A stretch of DNA of 64,000 nt from Archilochus colubris. Its lineage: Eukaryota > Chordata > Aves > Apodiformes > Trochilidae. The position numbers were made by a program, and so were the translations under genes. The DNA is taken from assembly GCA_023079485.1 (NCBI GenBank), contig CM041085.1, positions 96,297,115-96,361,114 of the forward strand. Direction: 5' to 3'. Within the stretch, counting starts at the first letter, position 1. Each line of letters starts with the position of its first letter. Below the pieces are notes generated by a model. The model was not told where the DNA came from. It did no database searches and saw nothing but the letters and a program-made list of their open reading frames with translations. Of this stretch, positions 43,025 to 55,455 are shown piece by piece.

Positions 43025-46000
43025 CCTTTATCTCCTTCCAGAAACCAGCATTACAGTCCCAAATGTACTCAGGCAGCCTCCTCATGTTTGACTTCATAAA
43101 GAAATAAGCTGCCTTCTGGATAAAGGCAGAAGGTTTATCCAGTATCAGCAGAAGTCTGTAGAGAGCAGTTTGTAGTTTTAGGATTTCAACTCCTAGCCCT
43201 TCTTGATTCTAGTTATGAAGTGATTGAAACAAATTTCATCCACTAATGTTGTCTCTTCTTGTACTGAATTCTGCAGTGCTTTAGAGGACACAAAACAACT
43301 TGAGTCAGCCAAACTGTGGGAAGTCCAGGACCTGCTATATACAGGCTACATCTGTATCAGTAAGTATAATGGGCTTAAGAACATTGATAAAGACTGTGGC
43401 ACTTAAGCCAGCTGGCATGGGATAGGCCACATCCATTCTGCTCATGCATCTTACTGCCTGTGAGAGGATGGCCTTATGCAAACTGCTCATTAGGAACACA
43501 TCCTGTACTTCTTAGCTTCCCAGCAGCACCCAGGAATTGATCAGGGGAGTTGTCAAAGATTAACCATGTGCCAGAGACTGCTCTAGAAATTAAAAAGTAT
43601 CGATGGCTTGGTTCCAGTGACAGAAGCTCTCCTTGGCAGTGTTCAGTTTTGTCTTCTGTGGTACAGTGTTATGATTTCAAGGGGGCCATGCTAATTTTAT
43701 GGTACCAATAGAAAGACCTAAAGAGAGGGTGTTTAAGACCCTGAACGATCTGGGAGTGTCAGAACAGGAAGGGATCTGTATTCTTTCCCATTTCCTTCCA
43801 TACTCTCTAAATGCAAAGAGGACGGGCAGTCTGACTCCCTTTTTCTGCTTTCTTCTACTCTTACCAGTTGGTAGAACTGACAGGAGGATTTTTTTTCATC
43901 ATGGCCTAAACTGGAATAAAATAAACATTGGAATCTGTGAACAGCAGCAGCTTAAAAAATCAGCTTCAAAACTTGAAACCATCTCAAAAAATAGTCCCAC
44001 ATCTTTTTATGGTCAGGCAGCTGTACACAGCTTCCACTGGAGGCAGCAAAGAATCAATGTGAAATCAACTTAGTTAAAGAACAGAATAAAACCATTCTCT
44101 TCTTTTTATTTTTTCCTCTCATGTGCATTGTCTGTATAAATGCAAAATATTTTACATCTTGTATGGCAATGGACAAAAATTGTCAGTATCTTTAGTTTTG
44201 CCTAGAGGGAAAAAAAGGGTTAAAAAAATGTATCTGATCTTTACAAGCTGGTATTTCTCCTAAGACAAAAAAATTACCTTGCTTCACATTATGTTATTTT
44301 AATAAGATATAACATGCTGATTGAAGATTTTGCTATTGCAATTGCTCTCTCCAGCTTCTTTCCTGACTTGAATCCTCCCACCTTCCCCCCAAAATGAATC
44401 CTCTCCCATGAGTCCCCCCAAATTCCTTGTGTATTTTTTAATGGAAAAATCTGCACACATGACACAATAATACTGTTTTGAGACTAGTGAAATTTTTCTT
44501 ATAATTTGAAGGTTTATCTTTTTCTCCCCCCCTTTTTTTTGTCTTATTCTAAGCTAAAATGTCAAGTTTGTTCAAGTTTGTCTCACAGAACACAAATGCT
44601 GCGTGGTTCTGATATGGAAAACTGACTTGGTTTTGACTTGTTTTTTTGTTGATGTTGAAGTGTCACATTAAAAAATCACACTGTAAAAATCTTTTCTACA
44701 GTTTTCACTCTAAATTGATTTTGTTTAGAAAACTCAGCTAAATAATTTAAAAAACCCAACACAACAACCAGCAGGTTGTGAAGATCTATGTGAAGATCTT
44801 GCGTTGCTGAATTAGTGCCTATTTGCTTTCATAAAAGATAAAAATCTAATTGATGATTCACTGTTTATGTTATTACTTTAGTTTTCACATTGAGATCAGC
44901 CCAGATAACAGAAACAGAGCAATTGTTTTCACCTTTTCCAGTTGACGTAGTCATCTGCAGAAGTCTTCATGCATTTTTATAGCTATTTAGTGACAAATAC
45001 CACAAGGGAAAGGTTTCTGTCTTAAAATGTTAATTTCCAATTAAAATATTCCACTGAAAGTTAATTTTCCTTGTATGCAAATTTTCTAAGTGGTTGTTCT
45101 GATGTACTGAAGAATTTGTATCAGTAATTAAAGGAATGCAGATGAACTTCTATCACTGCCTTCAGGTATCCCATGTAAATGTGAATATTTGCACCCATAT
45201 TACTTATTTTGTAGTGCTAGTTTAGTGGAAATACCACTTTGGTAGTTTTAATTAGGTTAGGAATTACAGTCAGGTGTCTCTGTTAGAGACTGCCATAGAT
45301 TCAGAATGTTCCCTGGTCAGTGTTGCCTAGTGCAGCTGTGACCTCTACAATTATTTTATTTGAAAACAGAATTCAGAGTGAAACACATACATTTCCAAAG
45401 GAGCTATTTGTCAGTTTTTCTTTGTCCATACTTCACTTGGTAGAGGAGCAAGAAGACAATAGTCAGAAGAGAAGGGTTTTGACTGAAGTAATAGTGATTA
45501 GGAGCTAGATGAAATCTGGAACTTCCATTCTCTGGAAAACTCCAGCAGTCCAAAACATTTTTCTTTATGTTTGTGACAATTTCACAAACAAATTTAAAAA
45601 ATCTTTTAAAATATTGACAGTGGAAAATAAGTATTAAAATAATCTTAGGAAATCATAATATCCTATGATTTTTCTAAAATTAAATTTTGCACAGAGCTAG
45701 TTCAGAGGTAGGCAAAATCCCAGGAGTTCCCCAAAATTAGGACTAGCACAAGGAACACATGGAAATGGAAGTTTAAAAAAAGCAAGTTTTGAAGGCCTTC
45801 TAGCATCTTTAACTCTTGGATCTAACTAAATTTTCTGAGATTGCTGGGTTCTTGGCTCCATGTTGTCTCTGTAATTCCTGATTACACCAAGAAATTTGAT
45901 CTTGAGATTGTTCGATCTGTTAAGTCCCCACCTACCTGACTCTGAAGCAATCTACTAGGCAGCTAAAATACTGCCACAGAACTTTTACTTTAAAAACTGA

Positions 46001-46479
46001 GTGTTCCTCTAATGAAATATCGCCATGTTTGAAAATGTCTTACCTGCTCTCCCTGCTCTCTTCATTTAGTAGGAAGTTCTTGGTCTGAGAAACTGGGTGA
46101 AGGAATAGAGATCGAAGAAGCATGGTCCATTTAAGTTTTTGTTACTTGCAAAATGCTAATTTTTTTTTTTTTTTTTTCCTTGTGCGGGTGTGTGTGTAAC
46201 TTTTTTAAAAGTGAGGCATGGAAAAACATCAGAAAGAGTTCTAGTCTTTATGTTCAAGAAAAAAATTAGTATTTTCATCTTATTCTTCTTAATCTATATT
46301 CAAGGCAAGATAACCCTGACAGCAGAGCAGTTAATCTGTCAGCAGTGTATCCCAGGAGAATGAAAAATGGATCTGGCAGTTTTCTGTAGTATACTTTGGA
46401 AAAGAAATGATATTCCAGTACTGATGATGTATGTATCCAAAGTAAGTGGATTCTCTAATTAGTTGCTTCCCATAATATG
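43025..46479. other. Non-coding flank, nothing recognised
   Basis: AT-rich sequence with short chance frames, including a 124-residue + strand frame at 43699-44073 that shows no domain I know. A poly-T run near 46160 is the only clear low-complexity feature. Confidence 0.5.
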
Positions 46480-46606
46480 GATGAAGGCTTTGAACCACCT
46501 TCTGCTGATCCAGTGGAAGGTATCCCATCCCATGGCAGTGGTGTTGGAACTAGATCTTTAGGTCCCTTCCAGCCCAAACCATTCTGTGTTTCCATGATTC
46601 TGTAAC
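46480..46606 (+). mobile_element. Short CR1 3'-end fragment
   Basis: About 125 bp ending with GGTCCCTTCCAGCCCAAACC and ATTCTGTGTTTCCATGATTCT, preceded by GGTGTTGGAACTAGATC. This is the CR1 3' terminus on the + strand, severely 5'-truncated. Confidence 0.9.
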
Positions 46607-47499
46607 TCATAGGTTTAAACAAAGATAACAGAGGTAAGTTACTGTGTTTACTTGCCCATTTTAGCATACTTTCAGGTTATTCAAGGCAAGAACAATTGAC
46701 TTGTTCCTCTTTCCATCCATCCTATCTTGTTAGACAAAACCTATTAAAGTTTGTGTTGACTGAGATTAACTAGAATCCCATCTTTTAATTCTTTAATTAA
46801 TTTCTTTTTATTTTCTATTAATTTACCTCTAACTGGAATCAGACTAATCAATTGTCATCCTTAGGCCATTTCCTTATTCTGAATTATGAAAACAAAATTA
46901 GTGTCTTATACAGTTTCATTTCCACTGTAATAAATAAAATCAAAACCAGGAGGCCATATATTTCCTCAGCAAGCAATTAAGTGTTACTGGAAACATCTTA
47001 TGCACCCATAAGTAGCTTATCTGGTTTGGATGCTGTCTAGTATCTTCCTCAGTTACTAGTGAATTAAGAATCTTTCCATTATTCCTATGTGATCCATGTA
47101 TCTTATCTGGCATCCTTCTAAAGACAGAACAAAAGTATTAATTGAATAAATATTCTTTTTTGGCACTATTAATAATTTACCAATTCATGTCTAGTTAAAA
47201 GGCCCATTTCATTGCTATGATTCATTTCTTTTTCAGTGCATTACAATTCCTTACTCTTAGCCATGCTGCAAGTGGTTGTCTTTCCACTGCTGTTAGTTTT
47301 CCTGTATTTCATGTGGTTTTAGCTACCTATCATTGTGTTTCAATATTATTTTAATAAAAATAATAATAAAAATTAGTTTTGTAAAGAAAGTCATGCCTTA
47401 CAGATCTACTGTTTTTCTTTGAAGGAATCAGCATATATTAGAGAAATCTGTCTGATACTGTCAGATACTTTTGAGAGTATCTCAAAAGGCTTCTATATA
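46607..47499. other. Non-coding flank, nothing recognised
   Basis: AT-rich sequence with no recognised feature. Confidence 0.5.
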
Positions 47500-47860
47500 A
47501 ATAAAGCATCCACGGAAGAGAAACCAAAGTCTTCCCTGGGTAGCCTGTTTCAGTGCCTGACAACCCTTTCAATTATGAATTTTTTCCTAATATCTAAATC
47601 TTTCCTGGAACAAATTGAGGAACTTCTTATTCTATACCATGTATCTTTGGAGAAGAGCTCAATACCCACCTTGCTACAACCTCCTTATACAGGATGTTAT
47701 AGAAATACATCAGTTATAAAAGTGAGAAGGTCTTCCCTCAGCCTCCTTTTCTGCAGAATAAACAACTCCAGGTCACTCAGCAGATCCTCAAATGAGTTGT
47801 GCTTCAGACCCTTCACCAGCTCTTCACCTTCCCACACCTTTTTCAGAAGTCTAGACACTT
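47500..47860 (-). mobile_element. Diverged CR1 LINE fragment
   Basis: The + strand gives the reverse complement of a CR1 tail: CCCTGGGTAGCCTGTTTCAG, GTGCCTGACAACCC, a CTTGCTACAACCTCCTTATA block and GGTCTTCCCTCAGCCTCCTT. The 3' terminus is missing. A 161-residue + strand frame (47419-47904) is antisense to the element and not a gene. Confidence 0.85.
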
Positions 47861-49499
47861 ATTTGTGTCCAGAAGATTTTATTCTTCCACAAATCCTTAG
47901 GTAAGATAGTGGTACACACTGATTTCAGAACATTCTGAAGTGTTATGGAGTGAAACCAAATAGCTGATAATATTCTATTGGAATAAAGGCTCCTGGCAAG
48001 GGAATAAGAGCTGGTGGCTACAGGACTGGGGAAGTCATTGTTTGTTCTATGTCAGTTATGACTAATGGATGCAAACTGATAGCAAAGATTAGGAACAAAG
48101 ATGCAATTATTGGTGGCAGAGTGGGTACTGAATAACTTGATTTTGCATGCAGCTTCCAAGCCATGCAGAGCCAAGTTTAATGTTGAACCCACCATGGCAA
48201 ACACTTTGGTTTTGTCTACTAGTAGTTGTTAAATTAAGGAGAAAAAGGATACAAACATTCCAGACCCAGCCCTCATCCGGCTTCTGCATGTCTAGCAAGA
48301 TCCAGCAGTAATCTTAAGAAATCAATCACTACTATTCTTAAACTTATTTTCAAAAGTGAGGGAGGGAAGGCAGGGTGTGAGAGATGAGACGATGCAGGGA
48401 GGTAAAAGCATCATCAAAAATATGGCTATAACTACAAATTTCTATAAACTTCTCTTCCAAATAGTACTACCAACACCAAACTCAAATCTTACTTTCAGAC
48501 TTAGTATCGTAAAATAATCAAGGAATTAACTGAGAGACAGGAGATCTTGCCAGGTCCATCCCAGTTTGCCAAGCAGTATGCCTTGTTGATATAATGCAGT
48601 AAGGTCTTCATTTTCCCATAACCCAAATCTTTTCCTTTGGCTTAACTCCATGCTAGCAGGTTGTGGAACACAGAACTACCTTCTAGGTGATATTCATTAA
48701 AGATCTCTTTTTATGGATGAGACTACTCTTGAAAAAGTTTAAAAATAAGAAGCAGAATTATGACAGCAGAGACTACAGAACTGGGATAGTGGATTTATTT
48801 TTCCTGTGATGTCCATACAACCAGGTTTATACCTGATTTTGGTCTGAGTGACAAATAAAGATTAGTTCTGCAAAAGACGGAGTAGTAGTTGCAAGGAAAA
48901 CTAAAGTCTGGTGATAATTTTATGGTAAAAAGAAAAGTAGGAACTGAAGTCTTTTAAGATGCGTTTTGCAGAGGTGGAAAGAGGGAGAAAATGGTTAGGA
49001 AAAAAATACTTCTTTTGAGTCTTTGGGTATGATGATTGTGTTGGAGGATTTACTGTTTTAATGAGGTTTAGGAACAGAAATTGGTATTACATCAGAGAAT
49101 CAGATGAAGAAATGGAATTTATTGCTAGATTTAGCAAAGAATACAGGGCTAAGAAGTTCTGCTAAAGAATTTATAGGCCCTGAAAGCATAGCTGAGGAAG
49201 GGGCTAGAATTGAAGATGGGGAAGGGTTAAACGTGGGTTCTCTTCAAGAGGTGCTGAAATGTTTTGAGAATTTTGTGGTTTATAATGCCTTCAAAATTAG
49301 GATGAACTCACAGCTGGCCTGGGTAAATGGTTATATTTCTGATTTGAATATGCTTCATATAAATATAACAGTTCATCAGCAACTGAAAAAATGTTAATTG
49401 TTGCAGCCTGCATGGACTAAAACAAAGACTGGTGTGTAAAGGAAAACTGTGGATATGACTGGAGAAAGGGCTGATGCCTCATTCAGGTACTGGTACAGA
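47861..49499. other. Non-coding flank with an unassigned 97-codon frame
   Basis: AT-rich sequence. The + strand frame at 49104-49397 encodes 97 residues with an acidic middle (EEGARIEDGEGLN) and no domain I recognise. It lacks visible exon signals and could be chance or an old pseudogene fragment. Nothing else is seen. Confidence 0.35.
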
Positions 49500-50286
49500 A
49501 GATACACAAAGGCTATTGAAGAGGTGAGCTGACAGGAACTTTATAAAGTTCAATGTGGAGAAGTGCAAGGTCTTGCACTTGGGAACACATAACCCAAGAG
49601 TGCAGCTCAGACTGGGATCCACTTGGATAGAGAGCATCCTTGTGGAAAGGGACCTGGGGGTCTCCGTTAACAACAAGCTCAACATGAGCAAACAGTGTGC
49701 AGCGGCAGCAAAGAAAGCCATCAGGATGCTGAGCTGCGTCAAAAAGGGCATCATCAGCAGAGACAAAGAAGTCATCATCCTGCTCTACTTAGCACCACAC
49801 CTGGAGTATTGTGTTCAGTTTTGGTCCCTGCTGTACAAAAAAGATGTGGACAGGCTGGTGAAGGTCCAGAGAAGAGCCATGAGGATGATCAGAGGACTGG
49901 GTCACCTGCCATGTGAGGAGAGGCGGAGAAAACTGGGTCTGTTCAGCCTTGAGAAGAGAAGGCCTAGAGGAGACCTTATTACAGTGTTCCAGTACTTAAA
50001 GGGCAGATGGAGAAAGAAGATGGAGACTCCCTGTTTACAAGAAGTCACATGAGTCACAAGTTGCCCCTGGGGAGTTTCTGATTAAACACAAGAGGACAGC
50101 TTTTCACTATGAGGACAGTCTGGAATGGTCTCCTAGAGGAAGTAGAGGATTCTTCCACTTTGGAAAGTTTTAAGTCTCAACTTGGTGGGATGCTGAGGCA
50201 TCTCATATAAATAATAATACTAGAAAGGTTGGACCAGATGACCCTTGAGGTCCCTTCAAACCTTACAATCTACGATTCTGTGATTC
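49500..50286 (+). mobile_element. CR1 LINE 3' fragment, about 0.8 kb
   Basis: The + strand frame 49555-50052 encodes the CR1 region after the polymerase core, with CKVLHLGTHNPRVQLRLGS, ERDLGVSVNNKLNMSKQCAA, then RMLSCVKKGIISRDKEVI and MRMIRGLGHLPCEERRRKLG. The frame then breaks. Further tail sequence and the terminus (GAGGTCCCTTCAAACCTTAC then ACGATTCTGTGATTC) follow. The FADD motif lies upstream of the truncation and is absent. Confidence 0.95.
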
Positions 50287-53200
50287 AGTTATGATGTTTC
50301 TCTATCTCTGTTCCCTAAAAATAATCCCAAACAAGAGAACATAGTTGTGAGAATGTTGTACATGAACTATATGAGTTTAATATATGAACTTAGTCCTGGA
50401 GATGGATGAAACATGAGAGCAGGTGCTGAAAAGAAAGTAATTCCAAGACATATTCTACCCACAGTTTCAGCATCAAACAATTAAAATAAAATTACTACAA
50501 ATATCCATTGATTCCGTATTCAATAATACTACTTGGATTTATCATGCATACTTTGCTCATAACTGAATAAATTTAGGAAAACACAAATGATAATTTAATA
50601 AACATAAAGAAGTTAAACTGAGATAACACAGGAAATATTAATGTGGGTTCCAGGTTTTTTTATTAGCTCTTTTTTGTTATCTGAATGTAAATTATTAATT
50701 TGTATTAAAACTCCCTGAATCTTCATGTAGAACTAGATTTTTATACGACACGAGGCTCCATCTTGGTGAGATCTGAGTGCGGTTTTTATATTTACCTTAG
50801 ACCCCTTAAGACACAGCAGGTACCTCTTCATGTCCCTTTGTATCTGAGCATGATGAAACTCAGTTATAGGTGGGGTCTCTTTGTCTGTCACCTGCAGTCT
50901 CAGCTCTTGAAAGCATTCAGTAAAACATGAAAGCCTCTTAAGTTTAATAATAATAATAATACCCTTTGTCTTATCAAACCCTACTAATTTTTTTCTAGCC
51001 TTCGAAATCTCCTTGGATTTAAGATTATTTTTTTTTTAATAAAAGCATAGCAATGCATCTCTTTAATATTTATCCAAAACTCATTTCAATAAATACTCAT
51101 ACTTTTTCATTTGCACCCAAATGAGATTGTTATTAACACTTTTACAGTCCTAATGTGCAAAGCCATCTACTAAGAACAGGAGCACCTACCATAGTTAGTC
51201 CTCACTTGTAAAATAACTGTTAGCTCTACCAACTGCCCTGTCTCTATGTAGTCAGGTTTGCTCCCCACATTGACACTATCAATGGTATTTTTATTTAAAT
51301 TCAGTTGCCCCAGTTTTGCAGTCAGTAGCATGCCAAAACTACTCTTTCATACAAACTTTTTCCATGTAATTGTATTTCTTCACTTAGGAAAGAAAGAACT
51401 TAACAGCCTCAACGCTAAATCAACACGCAGACTCCCCATCCCTTCACTTTGTGCATTTTGATTAAAACATGATGAAATGTCAAAAACTCTGAGCACAAAT
51501 CTTTTACTCTTTTCCAGCATATGGCTGGGATTGATTCTGAGGTGGGACAAGGCTCTATCCATAAACAGAAGTGTTTGCAAACATAAGCACAGGTTGGTCC
51601 CAAGCTCAACCTGGCCCAGATCAATCCTTCTTCCTCTCTGTAGAGCATCACATGGCTACAGCCTCCATCAAGAAAGCAGGGAACCTGAGTTGCCATATGC
51701 AGCCCAAGGGCAATCATACACTCCAGAATATATTTTTATACCATGGTTCTATTCTGTGTTTCTACATTTCCATGAGAATGTTATTTTAAGGATGCTATGG
51801 GTGGTATTGTTCAGGTGGTTTATATCTCTTCAAAGCTGTGTTGTCATTCTAGGAGGAGTTCAATATTTACAGAATGTAAGGGAAACAGAAAAATAGATCC
51901 CAGAGGATGGACTGTGATTTCATAGCCAAATGACCAGACATCCTCACAGACAAGGCAGCTCCATTTTAATCCTGCTCCTTGTTCACTTTCCACATTTTGT
52001 ACAGAAAAGCTACTACTTTGATAAACAGCCCTCCTCTCTTCCAGAAGATTCTCCTAGCCACATGGTAACATCATTATGTCTTCACTTCTTTGATGAAATG
52101 TTTATTCTTTCATAAATTTGAAATCATGACTGATCCATAAATCTTGTAGACTATAGAACAGGTCTACAGTAGATAGGTAGCACCCTTTCTTCTCGCAACA
52201 CAACAGCTCTCAGAGTACTGCCTGACTCAGTCTAAAGTGTGTGTGTCTGTGTGTGCATGTGGGGCTGCTTCAGACTGAAGGACAAAATGGTCTTCCCACA
52301 CTTCACAAAGGGTGTTTGAGTTTGCACATGCATGTGAGCTTGCACAGGTATGCCCTAATCAGGCAAAGACAGAAAGTCAGCATTCTTTGTATTTCTCTGC
52401 TGACATGAAAGCCCTCTTAGATCAGAAATTAGCATATCAGGGACAATTTAGGCAATAGAAATATTCAAGGACACATTTTTCTCCTCATATGTTTTCTAAT
52501 AGCTTCTTTGAGCTGGCTTCTTCTGAGTTATTTGTTTTAGGTTACACAAATACTGTTGAGACACTCACTAAATCCAATTTTAAGTTCCAGGGGTATATGA
52601 ATTATCTGCAATGTGTAACTACATTGCATCTAAGCTAAGCTTGGCTGTAAAAAATGTATTATTTTTTATCTGAACCATAGTTTAAATATCTAACCTAAAG
52701 TTATGTTTATACACTGATCAGTTTTTTCAAAGTTGCTTTGTCAGTATCACAAGGGGAATCTTGCTGATATATTTAATTCCTTCAATATTTTACATCTTCT
52801 GAAAGAATATTTGCAGGTTTGTTTCCCTTATTCCTGTGTAAATTCTCATTAAAGTTCCATTGTAAAAGACAAGAGAGATATAATCCTGACAAAGTATCTG
52901 CATCCCTTATAAGTCCATGTTTAAAGAAATCTGACTAGACAGGACTTAAAATCTTCAAGCATTATCCTCCTAATAGAAGACATCTGTTGAATGTGTTACA
53001 GGAGCAGGACTCCATAAAGCTAACAGGAGCTTTTCTTTATTTCATATGAAAAAGTAAGGCAGAAGCCCCTCGGCAATTCAAAGCACAAGAACATATTTGG
53101 ACTGTTTTCTGCAAATCCCTCCCAGTGTGTGACCTCATTTTCTTTAAGCAGCAATGGGTTTTAGCTGCCTTTTATTCAATTCAACTGTTTTATTTGGCTT

Positions 53201-54071
53201 TACACTTTTTGATGGGATAAAAGAGACAAAATGAAGATGTGAGGACCATAGCATTTGATGTTGCAGTTTCATTATTGATTTCATTAATGTCAGTGATTTG
53301 CAATTAATGGAAATTGACTGTAAACTCTGTGGTAACTAGGTAGATCTACTCAGATTTGGAATATGGCAGGCTGTAAATAAATTAAAATAAATTAAAAGAA
53401 AAATAAATTAAAATAATGACATATGTAAAATAATAATGATATATATATGTAATAAATTAAAACAATGTTTGACCTTATATCTTGCTGGGAGAGGTTTCAC
53501 TTTTGATACTACCAACTAATAAATATTTTAATTTATTTTCACAGTTCTACATAATTGTGTAATTATTTGAGCCGTTTTAGCTTATTTTATATGGTACATG
53601 AAGATATATTATTATTATTATTGCAATATCTCCTTCTAGAATATACTAGCATTTGCTGAATTTTTTCATTATTTTTTATTGTTAAATGGGATATTAAGAG
53701 TAATCAATGAAAAGCCGCAATTGTCAAAGGAAACTAGAGAACTTGAAAGGTAGTATTTAAAAAGGCAAAGGATACTTTTTAAAATTTCTGCCTTGTTTTA
53801 ACTCTCCAGAATTTTCCATTAGGCTGTGTTTTGCAAACTAAATGCAAGAATGAGGTACTGGGATTCATATATTTGTGTGAAATATTGGGTTCAGGTACCA
53901 AAGCCAAGACTGTAAGTGTGCAAAGATGTGGAATGGAAATCTATTTGATAAAGAATGAACCTCATTGTAAAAGTGCTGCCTCAAAATCTAGACCTAACCT
54001 ATGAAAACCTGAAACCTGATTTTTTTTCAGATGCAATCTCTGTAGATTTGACTGTGTAGATGTGAGGAGGT
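50287..54071. other. Non-coding flank, nothing recognised
   Basis: About 3.8 kb of AT-rich sequence with microsatellite-like patches (AAT near 50948; ATAAATTAAA near 53375-53465). A 139-residue + strand frame at 51477-51896 overlaps other frames and shows no domain. The segment near 53270-53330 has clustered TAAT/ATTA sites. Confidence 0.5.
53375..53465. repeat. ATAAATTAAA low-complexity repeat
   Basis: Irregular AAATAAATTAAA units followed by ATATAT, about 90 bp, almost free of G and C. Confidence 0.75.
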
Positions 54072-55455
54072 TCATAGAATCATAGAATTGTCTGGGTTGG
54101 AAGGGACCTCAGAGATCATCAAGTCCAACCCTTGATCCACTACCGCTGTAGTTACCAGACCATAGCACTAAGTGCCACATCCAGTCTCTTTTTAAATATC
54201 TCCAGGGACGGAGAATCCACTACTTCACTGGGCAGCCCATTCCAATGCCTGATCACCCTCTCGGTAAAGAAATTCTTTCTAATGTCCAACCTAAACTTCC
54301 CCTGGCACAACTTAAGACCGTGCCCTCTTGCCTTGCTGAGAGTTGCCTGGGAAAAGAGACCAACCCCCACCTGGCTACAACCTCCTTTCAGGGAGTTGTA
54401 GAGAGTGATGAGGTCTCCCCTGAGCCTCCTCTTCTCCAGGCTGAACAGCCCCAGCTCCCTCAGAGTCTCCTCATAGGATCTGTGCTTGAGTCCCTTCACC
54501 AGCCTGGTTGCCTTCCTTTGGACCGCTCTAGCACCTCAATCTCCTTCCTGAGCTGAGGGCCCCAGAACTGGACACAGGACTCGAGGTGTGGCCTCACCAG
54601 TGCTGAGTACAGGGGCAGAATCACTTCCTTGGACCTGCTGGCCACACTGTTCCTGATACAGGCCAGGATGCCATTGGCTTTCTTGGCCACCTGGGCACAC
54701 TGCTGGCTCATGTTCAGCTTCCTGTCAATCCAGACTCCCAGGTCCCTTTCTGCCTGGCTGCTCTCCAGCCACTCTGTCCCCAGCCTGTAGCGCTGCATGG
54801 GGTTGTTTTGGCCAAAGTGCAGGACCCGGCACTTGGCCGTGTTGAACCTCATCCCGTTGGAATCAGCCCAACTCTCCAGTCTGTCCAGGTCCCTCTGCAG
54901 AGCCCTCCTGCCTTCCAGCTGATCGACACTCCCCCCCAGCTTAGTGTCGTCTGCGAATTTGCTGATGATGGACTCAATCTCCTCATCTAAATCATCAATA
55001 AAGATATTAAACAGAACTGGGCCCAACACTGATCCCTGAGGGACACCACTAGTGACCGGCTGCCAACTGGATGCAGCCCCGTTCAGCACCACTCTCTGGG
55101 CCCGGCCCTCCAGCCAGTTCCTAACCCAGCACAGGGTGCTCCTGTCCAAGCTGTGGGCTGACAGCTTTTTCAGGAGGATGCTGTGGGAGACGGTGTCAAA
55201 GGCCTTGATGAAGTCCAGGTAGACTCCATCCACAGTTCTCCCCCCATCCACCAGGCAGGTCACCTGATCATAAAAGGAGATCAGGTTGGTCAGACAGGAC
55301 CTGCCCTTCCTAAACCCATACTGGCTGGGTCTAATCCCTTGCCCATCCTGCAGGTGCTGTGTGATTGCACTGAGGATGATCTGCTCCATAACCCTGCCAG
55401 GCACTGAGGTCAGGCTGACGGGCCTGTAGTTTTCCGGGTTCTCCTTCCAGCCTGT
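54072..55455 (-). mobile_element. Best-preserved CR1 LINE copy, about 1.4 kb
   Basis: A - strand CR1 beginning on the + strand with the reversed 3' terminus (ATCATAGAATTGTCTGGGTT then GGAAGGGACC) and truncated at about 55455. The - strand frame 55404-54496 (302 residues) holds the reverse-transcriptase palm. It contains [52 protein letters not shown] and the catalytic FADDTKLGG with its aspartate pair. A second frame, 54499-54152, carries the C-terminal tail. The two frames meet at a single break near 54500-54515. The endonuclease domain and first frame are missing, so the copy cannot move on its own. Confidence 0.97.
54496..55404 (-). pseudogene. CR1 reverse-transcriptase frame, truncated
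   Basis: A 302-codon open frame of the CR1 second protein covering the RT fingers-palm region to past the thumb. Catalytic Asp residues are present in LDFIKAFD (motif A) and FADD (motif C). The N-terminal apurinic-type endonuclease is lost by 5' truncation. A frameshift near 54500 separates the last about 110 residues. It is open over most of its length, suggesting a relatively young insertion compared with its neighbours. Confidence 0.93.

Noticed and set aside
47419..47904. A 161-residue + strand frame
   Set aside because: Largely antisense to a - strand CR1 fragment.
51477..51896. A 139-residue + strand frame
   Set aside because: No recognisable domain, overlaps other frames on both strands, AT-rich flank.
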